34,343 bases of DNA from Bacteroides sp. (GTDB taxonomy: Bacteria > Bacteroidota > Bacteroidia > Bacteroidales > Bacteroidaceae): the NCBI GenBank assembly GCA_019414665.1, contig DXLO01000028.1:1-34343 (forward strand), given 5' to 3'. Positions 8,088-15,371 of the stretch are shown one piece after another. A program made the translations under genes and the position numbers. The notes beneath the pieces are model-generated. The model was not told the DNA's origin and did not search any database. It saw nothing but the letters and a program-made list of their open reading frames with translations. The first letter of the stretch is position 1. Each line of letters opens with the position of its first letter.

Positions 8088-9416
8088 TCAGTTACTTTCT
8101 TTCATTCTGCCGACTAATGTTCCCCAACTATTTCGAAGGCTCTCATTGTCAACTTTATGGTTGTATGCTTGTAACGCACCTTTGGGAACGATAACTTGTT
8201 CAACTTGTTCCGGTAAAGAATAAATTTCTAAAGAAGGAGGTTCCGGTGCATTCACGGTAAACACCTTCACAGAACTGTTACCTAAAGCATTAAAAGCTAA
8301 ATACTTCAGATTTCGACCAAGAGTAAGAACATCAAGGTGAACATTGGCAGAGAAAAGAGTTTGCCCTACAGATTCAACACTCTCTGGAAGTTCTACAACA
8401 GATAAATCCGGACAATATTGGAAAATACCATGATGCATAATACCTGTCACTCCCTGCTTTAAGATACCGGTACTTTTTACCTGACGCAGATTACGACACA
8501 AATAGAAAGCTCTTTCTTCTATCAGTTCAATACTATTCGGTAAAGTCACCTCACGTAATCCTGATTCACGAAAAGCTTCAATCCCAATTTTCTTCAGAGA
8601 TTCAGGAAGAGCTATCGAACGTAAGTTGTCTGTATGCAATAACGACTGACTGCTTATTTCCTCCAATGAAGCAGGTAAAACAATCGTTTCTGTAGCAACA
8701 TTCGAAAGTGCCCGCATCGGTATAGTTTTTATTTGGGTATGTCCTAAATCGAGCTGAATCAGATTCCGGCAACCATAAAAACAATATTCACCTATCTTTT
8801 TCAGACTTTCAGGAAAGACTATTTCCTTCACCGGATTGTTTGAAAAGGCATCAGCCTGAATTTCCTCCAATCCTTCATTTAAAATGATTTTATTGAAAGA
8901 ACAAGAAGCAAAAGCAGAAGAGGCAATTACCTTTACATCGGTTGGAAGACGATATTCCTCCCCTTCTTTCATTAAAACTTCTGTCAGTACTCCGTCTTTG
9001 ATTACATAGTCAACCACTTTAATTGTGAAGCTGGCTTGCTTACCATCTATAACAATTGTTACAGGAAGTTCTTCTGATACATTTTCTGTCGAAAACCCTA
9101 AAATATTATCAGCCGAAACAGACAGCCTTTCCCGCTTACCATTATCGTATATACCTTCCACAACCAGTCCTTCCAGGTTTAAACCAGTATCAGCATGAAG
9201 TAAATAAGTCGTTTGCATAGGAAGAGACACAATCTCTATACGTGTAAGAGTACCTTCCGGAGTTGAAGAAGAATCATCTTTTCCATGCTCGTCCGAGCTT
9301 CCATCCGACGGAGATATTGTCTGCTTCTGCTCTTCAACTATCGGATCTTTCTTACAAGCAACGACGAATAATACCGAACTTACAAGAAGTAAGGAATAAC
9401 AAAGAAATCGCTTCAT
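8088..9416 (-). CDS. BspA-type leucine-rich repeat lipoprotein with Ig-like domain
   Basis: A 442-residue predicted surface lipoprotein. The signal peptide ends VVAC with Cys21 as lipidation site; starting at 9416 gives this clean signal, whereas a longer reading frame upstream gives a non-signal-like extension. After a Ser/Asp/Glu-rich linker (about 25-55), residues 57-137 resemble a bacterial Ig-like (Big_3) domain: TRIEIVSLP, then GLVVEGIYDNGKRE. From about 155 to 430 come repeats of the BspA/LRR_5 kind, such as LPESLKKIGEYCFYGCRNL and LPNSIELIEERAFYLCRNL. Such proteins bind host or bacterial surfaces in related organisms; the ligand here is unknown. TATTATTG at 9448-9455 (minus) is a plausible imperfect -7 element. 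Confidence 0.88.
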   Translation of the reverse strand: MKRFLCYSLLLVSSVLFVVACKKDPIVEEQKQTISPSDGSSDEHGKDDSSSTPEGTLTRIEIVSLPMQTTYLLHADTGLNLEGLVVEGIYDNGKRERLSVSADNILGFSTENVSEELPVTIVIDGKQASFTIKVVDYVIKDGVLTEVLMKEGEEYRLPTDVKVIASSAFASCSFNKIILNEGLEEIQADAFSNNPVKEIVFPESLKKIGEYCFYGCRNLIQLDLGHTQIKTIPMRALSNVATETIVLPASLEEISSQSLLHTDNLRSIALPESLKKIGIEAFRESGLREVTLPNSIELIEERAFYLCRNLRQVKSTGILKQGVTGIMHHGIFQYCPDLSVVELPESVESVGQTLFSANVHLDVLTLGRNLKYLAFNALGNSSVKVFTVNAPEPPSLEIYSLPEQVEQVIVPKGALQAYNHKVDNESLRNSWGTLVGRMKESN

Positions 9417-9600
9417 AAAATCTTCACTAAATAAAAAAATGATAAAACAATAATATATAATAACCATTTCGGCGAACTTTTGTTCAGCAGCTTTTCCTTT
9501 TTTATTCAAAAATACCTCCATCCTAGTAATCATGCTTTCCATTATAAAGCAAACAAACAGTTTTTTCAATAAGCCTTTCGGTTTTCCGCATAATTTTATG

Positions 9601-9608
9601 TATGTTTG
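9601..9608 (+). promoter_or_regulatory. Bacteroidota -7 promoter element for the lemA operon
   Basis: TATGTTTG matches TAnnTTTG exactly, 30 bases before the lemA start. A TTTC at 9576-9579, 21 bases upstream, is a near match to the -33 TTTG. It should drive lemA, the TPM gene, aroC and the M20 peptidase gene. Confidence 0.65.
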
Positions 9609-9638
9609 TAACAGAAACCAAATACAACATTTACATTT

Positions 9639-10220
9639 ATGAAAAAGACATGGATTATCATTATTGCCGTAATAGCTGTTATTGCTGTTTACGGAATTTC
9701 TTCGTATAACTCAATGGTATCACAGGAAGAAGCTGTAGGAACAGCATGGAGTAATGTAGAAAACCAATACCAGCGCCGTGCTGACTTAATACCTAATCTT
9801 GTCAATACCGTCAAAGGATATGCAGCACACGAAAAGGAAACGTTCGACGCTGTGGTGTCTGCTCGTGCCAAAGCAACCCAGACAACGGTAAGCATCGACG
9901 ATCTGACTCCAGAAAAGATGGAAGCATATCAGCGTGCACAAGGTGAAGTAGGCAGTGCTTTGAGCCGTCTGCTTGCCGTGACAGAAAATTATCCGGACTT
10001 GAAAGCCAACGAAAACTTCCAGACACTTCAGGCACAGTTGGAAGGTACTGAGAACCGCATCAGTGTGGAACGCCGTAACTTCAACAATGTAGCGCGCGAA
10101 TACAATACAGCAATCCGCCGCTTTCCGAAAAATATCTTTGCCGGTATGTTCGGATTCGAAAAGCGTCCTTATTTCGAAGCTCAGGAAGGAACCGAACAAG
10201 CTCCAGAAGTTAAATTCTAA
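9639..10220 (+). CDS. lemA: LemA family protein
   Basis: A 193-residue membrane protein of unknown molecular function. A single N-terminal transmembrane segment (about 5-22) is followed by a helical LemA domain with the conserved NQYQRRADLIPNLVNTVKGY block (about 42-61), VSARAKAT, and VERRNFNNVAREYNTAIRRF near the C-terminus. Length and architecture are standard. The family often pairs with TPM-domain proteins, and here the TPM gene starts five bases after the stop, which supports a shared role at the envelope. It is the first gene of a four-gene operon behind a good promoter at 9601. Confidence 0.95.
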   Translation: MKKTWIIIIAVIAVIAVYGISSYNSMVSQEEAVGTAWSNVENQYQRRADLIPNLVNTVKGYAAHEKETFDAVVSARAKATQTTVSIDDLTPEKMEAYQRAQGEVGSALSRLLAVTENYPDLKANENFQTLQAQLEGTENRISVERRNFNNVAREYNTAIRRFPKNIFAGMFGFEKRPYFEAQEGTEQAPEVKF

Positions 10221-10225
10221 CAAGA

Positions 10226-11152
10226 ATGAGAAAAGTCATATCGCTTGCACTGCTGCTTTGCAGCATCTTCACCACACTGTGGGCACAGTCGCATGCCTAT
10301 AAGGTAGAAGAAATACCGATGGTTCACCTGCAGAACCGCACCCGCTACGTCAGTAATCCCGATGGAATATTGAGTGCCGGTGCAGTAGCTGCGATGGACA
10401 CTACACTTTTTGCTTTGGAGCAACGGACTGGTGTCCAAACGCTAGTCGTAGCCGTAAAGCAAATAGACGGAGGTGACTGCTTCGAATTTGCTTATCAGCT
10501 GGGAGAAAAGAACGGTGTGGGAGAAAAAGGAAAAGACAACGGACTGGTTGTCCTGCTGGTTACAGAAGAACGTTGCATTCAGTTTGCCACAGGATATGGT
10601 CTGGAAGGTGTTCTTCCTGATGCTGTCTGCAAACAGATACAAGTAAGGTACATGAACAAATACCTGGGAGAAGGCAACTGGGATGCCGGTATGCTGGCAG
10701 GTATCCAAGCTATCAGCCGCCAACTGGACGGAACAGGTGAACCTCCCGTTCCCCGGAAGGAAGAAGAAACAGATTATTTGCTTCTCATCATCCTGATATG
10801 CTGTTTCATCATTGTGCCTACACTTTTATGGTTCAGCGTACGACAACGTAAGAGATGTCCACAGTGCCATAAACATACGCTTCGTCAGCTTTCCATACGA
10901 ACGATATCACGTATGAACGGCATCCGTACTGAAGAAATCGTGCTACATTGCACAAACTGTGGACACATTGTCCGCCGACAAAGACAAGTACGTGACGAAG
11001 ACGATTTCCATCACCGTGGAGGCAACGGAGGTCCTTTCCTTGGCGGACCGTTCTTCGGAGGAGGTTTCGGAGGTAGCGGCGGTGGAGGCTTCAGTGGTGG
11101 CTCTTTTGGCGGAGGAAGCTTCGGAGGAGGAGGAGCCGGAAGCAAATTCTAA
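10226..11152 (+). CDS. TPM-domain membrane protein (YgcG-like) with Cys-pair insert and Gly-rich tail
   Basis: A 308-residue protein: signal peptide (1-21), extracytoplasmic TPM domain (about 38-170, with YVSNPDGILS, GVQTLVVAVKQIDGG and GKDNGLVVLLV), and transmembrane segment (184-204). The C-terminal part has two cysteine pairs, CPQC (211-214) and CTNC (242-245), that look like a zinc ribbon. A Gly/Phe/Ser-rich tail fills 265-308, as in many TPM proteins. TPM domains have been linked to phosphatase activity and photosystem repair in plants; in bacteria the role is unclear. The five-base spacing to lemA and the common lemA/TPM pairing suggest a functional unit. The cysteine pairs may bind zinc or be redox-active; that is inference. 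Confidence 0.9.
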   Translation: MRKVISLALLLCSIFTTLWAQSHAYKVEEIPMVHLQNRTRYVSNPDGILSAGAVAAMDTTLFALEQRTGVQTLVVAVKQIDGGDCFEFAYQLGEKNGVGEKGKDNGLVVLLVTEERCIQFATGYGLEGVLPDAVCKQIQVRYMNKYLGEGNWDAGMLAGIQAISRQLDGTGEPPVPRKEEETDYLLLIILICCFIIVPTLLWFSVRQRKRCPQCHKHTLRQLSIRTISRMNGIRTEEIVLHCTNCGHIVRRQRQVRDEDDFHHRGGNGGPFLGGPFFGGGFGGSGGGGFSGGSFGGGSFGGGGAGSKF

Positions 11153-11176
11153 CTAAAAACGAACATTAAAGAATCT

Positions 11177-12256
11177 ATGTACAATAACACTTTTGGAAAT
11201 ATATTCCGTCTGACTAGTTTCGGCGAATCACACGGAAAAGCTATTGGCGGAGTGATAGACGGATTTCCGGCAGGCATTACCATAGACATGGAATTTATAC
11301 AAAAAGAACTGAACCGCCGCCGTCCGGGACAGTCTGCCATTACAACTGCACGTAAGGAAGCTGATGAAGTAGAGTTTCTTTCAGGCATATACGAAGGAGT
11401 ATCAACAGGATGCCCTATCGGATTTGCCGTATGGAATACCAATCAGCACTCAAACGATTATGACAACATGAAAGATGTCTATCGTCCTTCGCACGCAGAT
11501 TATACTTACACCCAGAAATATGGCATACGCGATCATCGGGGCGGAGGACGTTCATCTGCCCGCGAAACAATAGCCCGTGTAGTGGCCGGAGCATTGGCCA
11601 AGCTTGCCTTACGTCAGTTAGGTATCAGCATTACGGCATTTACTTCACAGGTCGGTCCGTTTAAACTGGATAAAGACTATACAGCTTACGATTTAACCAG
11701 CATAGAAAACAACCCGGTACGCTGTCCTGATCAGGATCTGGCACGCCAGATGGCCGATTACATTTTCCGTATAAAAGGAGAAGGCGATACCATCGGCGGT
11801 GTAATAAGCTGCGTCATCAAAGGATGTCCCGTCGGACTCGGGCAACCAGTATTCGGTAAGCTGCATGCCGCACTGGGAAATGCGATGCTCAGCATCAATG
11901 CCGTAAAAGGATTCGAGTATGGACAAGGATTCAGCAACATGGAACTGAAGGGAAGTCAGCAGAATGATATCTTTTATAACAATAATGGAGAAATAGGCTT
12001 CCGCAGCAACCGCTCGGGAGGTATTCAGGGAGGTATCAGCAACGGACAGGATATCTATTTCCGGGTAGCATTCAAACCTGTGGCAACCGTTCTCATGGAA
12101 CAGCCTACGGTAGACATTCACGGAAATGAAACCATTCTGAAGGCTCGCGGACGACACGATCCTTGTGTACTGCCCCGTGCTGTACCCATCGTAGAAGCGA
12201 TGGCTGCCATGACATTACTCGATTATTATTTACTCGATAAAGCCTCAACATTATAA
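11177..12256 (+). CDS. aroC: Chorismate synthase
   Basis: A 359-residue cytoplasmic enzyme converting EPSP to chorismate with reduced FMN. Signatures are FGESHGKAIGGVIDG near 15-29 (His19), RRRPGQS (47-53), RPSHADYT (103-110) with catalytic His106, and the DHRGGGRSSARET block at 119-131. The tail GRHDPCVLPRAVPIVEAMAAM is also typical. Full length and intact. It sits 24 bases after the TPM gene and 9 bases before the M20 peptidase gene, so it appears cotranscribed with envelope genes rather than with other aro genes. Together with AroE it supplies chorismate for aromatic amino acids and menaquinone. Confidence 0.97.
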   Translation: MYNNTFGNIFRLTSFGESHGKAIGGVIDGFPAGITIDMEFIQKELNRRRPGQSAITTARKEADEVEFLSGIYEGVSTGCPIGFAVWNTNQHSNDYDNMKDVYRPSHADYTYTQKYGIRDHRGGGRSSARETIARVVAGALAKLALRQLGISITAFTSQVGPFKLDKDYTAYDLTSIENNPVRCPDQDLARQMADYIFRIKGEGDTIGGVISCVIKGCPVGLGQPVFGKLHAALGNAMLSINAVKGFEYGQGFSNMELKGSQQNDIFYNNNGEIGFRSNRSGGIQGGISNGQDIYFRVAFKPVATVLMEQPTVDIHGNETILKARGRHDPCVLPRAVPIVEAMAAMTLLDYYLLDKASTL

Positions 12257-12265
12257 ATCATAACC

Positions 12266-13624
12266 ATGGAAATCAAACAATACATCAAAGAAAACGAATC
12301 CCGCTTTTTAGAGGAACTCTTCAGCCTGATTCGCATACCCAGTATCAGTGCCCTGCCTCAACATAAAGATGATATGCTTGCCTGTGCCGAACGCTGGCGT
12401 CAGTTGCTTCTGGAAGCAGGAGCAGACGAAGCAATGATTATGCCTTCACAGGGCAATCCGCTTGTCTACGCAGAAAAGCGCGTCAGTCCTGATGCACCGA
12501 CCGTACTGATTTATGCTCACTACGATGTCATGCCTGCCGAACCGCTTGAACTATGGAAGAGCCAACCTTTCGAACCGGAAGTGCGCGACGGACACATTTG
12601 GGCACGTGGAGCCGATGACGATAAGGGACAAGCTATGATTCAGGCAAAAGCATTCGAATACGTAGTAAAAGAAGGACTGCTGAAGCACAACGTGAAATTT
12701 ATTTTCGAAGGAGAAGAAGAAATCGGCTCACCCAGCCTCAATGCTTTCCTGAAAGAGCATAAGGAATTGCTGAAAGCCGACGTTATCCTCGTTTCAGATA
12801 CAAGTATGCTTGGAGCCGACCTGCCGTCACTGACAACCGGACTACGCGGACTGGCTTACTGGGAAATAGAAGTTACCGGCCCGAACCGTGATTTGCATTC
12901 CGGACACTTTGGAGGAGCTGTTGCCAACCCGATAAACACGTTATGCAGCATGCTTGCACAGGTTATAGATGCAGACGGCCGTATCACCATTCCTCACTTC
13001 TACGATGATGTAGAGGAAGTACCAGCAGCCGAACGCGACATGATAGCCCATATACCTTTCGATGAAAAGAAATACATGGAGGCCATCGGTGTAAAAGCGT
13101 TGAAAGGTGAGAAAGGTTATTCTACTCTGGAACGCAACAGTTGCCGTCCGTCGTTCGATGTCTGCGGAATCTGGGGAGGATATACGGGAGAAGGTTCAAA
13201 AACCGTTCTTCCATCGAAGGCGTACGCCAAAGTATCTTGTCGTCTGGTTCCTCATCAGAACCATGAAGTCATCTCAAAACTGTTTGTCGATTACATCAAC
13301 AGCATCGCTCCTGAATATGTTCAAGTTAAGGTTACTCCTATGCATGGAGGCGAAGGCTATGTATGTCCGATATCTCTTCCAGCTTATCAGGCTGCCGAAA
13401 AAGGATTTACCAAGGCATTCGGTAAAAAACCACTGGCTGTACGACGCGGAGGAAGTATTCCTATTATCAGCGATTTCGAACAGATTCTGGGAATCAAAAC
13501 TGTCCTGATGGGATTCGGACTGGAAAGTGATGCCATTCACTCACCCAATGAGAACTTCTCGCTCGACATTTTCCGTAAAGGAATAGAAGCTGTAGTAGAA
13601 TTCCACAAAGAGTTCAGCAAATAA
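12266..13624 (+). CDS. M20 family metallopeptidase (dipeptidase)
   Basis: A 452-residue cytoplasmic zinc peptidase of the M20/M28 clan, carnosinase-like branch, probably a dipeptidase. Metal and catalytic residues are visible: His85 and Asp87 in YAHYDVMP, bridging Asp118 in RGADDDKG, catalytic Glu151 and metal Glu152 in EGEEEIGS, the Asp in LVSDTSM, and the His in AIHSPNENF near the C-terminus. The DLHSGHFGGAVANP stretch belongs to the dimerisation (lid) domain. Length fits the family, and no signal peptide is seen. It is the last gene of the lemA operon and ends before a strong bidirectional terminator at 13688. Substrate specificity cannot be assigned. Confidence 0.94.
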   Translation: MEIKQYIKENESRFLEELFSLIRIPSISALPQHKDDMLACAERWRQLLLEAGADEAMIMPSQGNPLVYAEKRVSPDAPTVLIYAHYDVMPAEPLELWKSQPFEPEVRDGHIWARGADDDKGQAMIQAKAFEYVVKEGLLKHNVKFIFEGEEEIGSPSLNAFLKEHKELLKADVILVSDTSMLGADLPSLTTGLRGLAYWEIEVTGPNRDLHSGHFGGAVANPINTLCSMLAQVIDADGRITIPHFYDDVEEVPAAERDMIAHIPFDEKKYMEAIGVKALKGEKGYSTLERNSCRPSFDVCGIWGGYTGEGSKTVLPSKAYAKVSCRLVPHQNHEVISKLFVDYINSIAPEYVQVKVTPMHGGEGYVCPISLPAYQAAEKGFTKAFGKKPLAVRRGGSIPIISDFEQILGIKTVLMGFGLESDAIHSPNENFSLDIFRKGIEAVVEFHKEFSK

Positions 13625-13687
13625 CAACAAATACATTAAGTAGCAAAGAGGCTTCCTGAAAAACGAAAGCATTTGCTTCATCCTTAT

Positions 13688-13749
13688 AAAAAACTCTCCC
13701 TGTTTTAGTCTTGCATAATAAATGAGGACTGAAACAGGGAGAGTTTTTT
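13688..13749. terminator. Strong bidirectional terminator
   Basis: Arms of 23 bases (13688-13710 and 13727-13749) pair throughout, with one G-T wobble and a 16-base loop. The stem core is CTCTCCCTGTTT, and A6/T6 runs at the ends provide a U tract in either direction. It separates the convergent M20 peptidase and LysM glucosaminidase genes. Confidence 0.93.
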
Positions 13750-13775
13750 GTCTGTAACCCAAAGTTTTGCAGCTG

Positions 13776-14663
13776 TTAACGCAAGCGTAAGATATCTCCA
13801 ACTTTCGGTGCTGGAGAATCAGGGTCCATATTGTTCATCTTATACAGACGCTCCAGTCGTACACCAAACTTCTGTGAAATGCTATACATCGAATCACCGC
13901 TACGAACAACATATGCAATATGATCTTTAGTAGCACGACGACGCTTTTCTTCCAAATATACGATTTCACCACCGCGGAATACATAGTCCTTAGGCAGTTC
14001 ATTATATTTACGCAACTTACGGTGACTGATATCAAACTCTTTTCCCAATGACTTGAATGTATCTCCACGACGTGCTACGACATAAAGAAGTTCGTTTGCC
14101 AGATAAGGCTGATGAGGATTCGGGAACTCTTCCGCCCATTCCAGTCCCCCTTTATGGTCGTACTTATCCAAGTCATACAATTCTATGATATTAATCAGAC
14201 GATTGGCATACTGCGGATCGGTAGCATAACCTGCTTTTTTCAATCCCCTTGCCCAGCCTTTATAATCGGTAATTTTCAAACGAAACAAAAACGCATAGCG
14301 CGCACCCGAACGTAAAAATTTTGAATGGTCGCGATAAGAGTCCTTCGGATGCTTGTAAGCACGAAAACACTCATTACGCGCATCATCGTCATGACGTACG
14401 GAACGTCCGTCCCATGAACCGCCACACTTGATACCAAAGTGATTGTTCGATTTCCGCGCCAGCTCACTTTTTCCAGCTCCCGACTCCAGCAATCCCTGTG
14501 CCAGCGTAATACTTGCCGGAATACGGTAATGCTTCATTTCATCTACAGCGATACCCCGGTATTTATGTATATAGTCTTCGTATACTTTGTTACGCTTTTG
14601 TGCCGACGTAGAAACCGTAATACATATCAGGCACATAAATATCAACCAATGAGATAGTTTCAT
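13776..14663 (-). CDS. Exported endo-beta-N-acetylglucosaminidase with two LysM domains
   Basis: A 295-residue exported peptidoglycan hydrolase. Signal peptide about 1-22; glucosaminidase domain (PF01832-like) about 24-170, with catalytic Glu60 in TLAQGLLESGAGKSELA and the NNHFGIKC motif (73-80); then two LysM peptidoglycan-binding domains at about 193-237 and 250-294. It should cleave between GlcNAc and MurNAc in the cell wall, or at sites of division or remodelling. The promoter is a perfect TATCTTTG at 14692-14699, 28 bases before the start. It is a single-gene unit ending at the bidirectional terminator, divergent from cdd. Confidence 0.94.
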   Translation of the reverse strand: MKLSHWLIFMCLICITVSTSAQKRNKVYEDYIHKYRGIAVDEMKHYRIPASITLAQGLLESGAGKSELARKSNNHFGIKCGGSWDGRSVRHDDDARNECFRAYKHPKDSYRDHSKFLRSGARYAFLFRLKITDYKGWARGLKKAGYATDPQYANRLINIIELYDLDKYDHKGGLEWAEEFPNPHQPYLANELLYVVARRGDTFKSLGKEFDISHRKLRKYNELPKDYVFRGGEIVYLEEKRRRATKDHIAYVVRSGDSMYSISQKFGVRLERLYKMNNMDPDSPAPKVGDILRLR

Positions 14664-14691
14664 TCTTCTTTCCGTTTAAATTAAAGCAGGG

Positions 14692-14699
14692 CAAAGATA
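14692..14699 (-). promoter_or_regulatory. Bacteroidota -7 promoter element for the LysM glucosaminidase
   Basis: Reads TATCTTTG on the minus strand, an exact TAnnTTTG match, 28 bases before the start codon at 14663. Confidence 0.62.
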
Positions 14700-14752
14700 A
14701 ACTATTTACACGAATAATACCACAGATGATAGGAAATCTCCCTTTTTTTCCT

Positions 14753-14760
14753 TACATTCG
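14753..14760 (+). promoter_or_regulatory. Probable -7 promoter element for cdd
   Basis: TACATTCG matches TAnnTTTG at all but one position and lies 24 bases before the cdd start. The gap between cdd and the divergent LysM gene is only 121 bases, so a promoter must lie here. Confidence 0.42.
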
Positions 14761-14784
14761 TATAAACTTTAAACCCCACTGCCT

Positions 14785-15267
14785 ATGAAAGAAATAAAGA
14801 TTGAAATAAATATCCGCGCTTTACGTTACGAAGAACTGGACGAAAAAGACCGTAAGCTGATAGATGCTGCCAAAGAAGCTACGGCACGAAGCTATGCCCC
14901 TTACTCACACTTTTCGGTAGGAGCAGCAGCTTTACTGGCAAACGGTGTGGTAGTAACCGGAAGTAATCAGGAAAATGCTGCTTACCCGTCAGGAACATGT
15001 GCCGAACGTACCACGCTCTTTTATGCCAACTCACAATATCCGGATCAGGCAGTAGACACACTTGCCATTGCAGCCCGCAGCGAAACGGGTTATCTCGACT
15101 CCCCTATTCCCCCATGTGGAGCCTGCCGTCAGGTTCTTCTGGAAACAGAACAACGTTTCCACCAGCCCATGCGGATACTGCTTTACAGTAAAAATGACAT
15201 TTATGTACTGGAAGGAACCAAAGACTTGCTTCCGCTTTCATTCGGAGGTGAATACCTGAAAGTCTGA
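14785..15267 (+). CDS. cdd: Cytidine deaminase
   Basis: A 160-residue cytoplasmic zinc enzyme of pyrimidine salvage that deaminates cytidine and deoxycytidine to uridine forms. The zinc site is Cys72 with proton shuttle Glu74 (GTCAERTTLF) and Cys111/Cys114 (PPCGACRQVL), the three-cysteine pattern of the homotetrameric class. YAPYSHFSVGAAAL (38-51) is the substrate-binding stretch. It is slightly longer than B. subtilis Cdd (136 residues), with about 20 extra N-terminal residues, as is common in Bacteroidota. It is a single-gene unit flanked by its own promoter and a perfect terminator hairpin shared with the convergent ABC-F gene. Confidence 0.95.
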   Translation: MKEIKIEINIRALRYEELDEKDRKLIDAAKEATARSYAPYSHFSVGAAALLANGVVVTGSNQENAAYPSGTCAERTTLFYANSQYPDQAVDTLAIAARSETGYLDSPIPPCGACRQVLLETEQRFHQPMRILLYSKNDIYVLEGTKDLLPLSFGGEYLKV

Positions 15268-15310
15268 AGAGTTTTCCATCGACAGTCATTAAGTCCGATA
15301 AAAACAAAAT

Positions 15311-15354
15311 AAAGAAACGGAGAAGTGAAACAAGTTCCACTTCTCCGTTTCTTT
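15311..15354. terminator. Bidirectional terminator between cdd and the ABC-F gene
   Basis: Arms 15311-15327 and 15338-15354 form a perfect 17-base stem (core CGGAGAAGTG) with a 10-base loop. A- and T-rich flanks on both sides suit termination of either convergent gene. Confidence 0.9.
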
Positions 15355-15371
15355 GTTATTTCATTTCCTTT

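Noticed and set aside
9417..9569. 51-residue N-terminal extension of the LRR lipoprotein
   Set aside because: It would bury a clean lipoprotein signal peptide inside the protein.
11030..11152. Gly-rich repetitive DNA at the end of the TPM gene as a separate repeat element
   Set aside because: It encodes the Gly-rich tail common in TPM proteins, so it is coding sequence.
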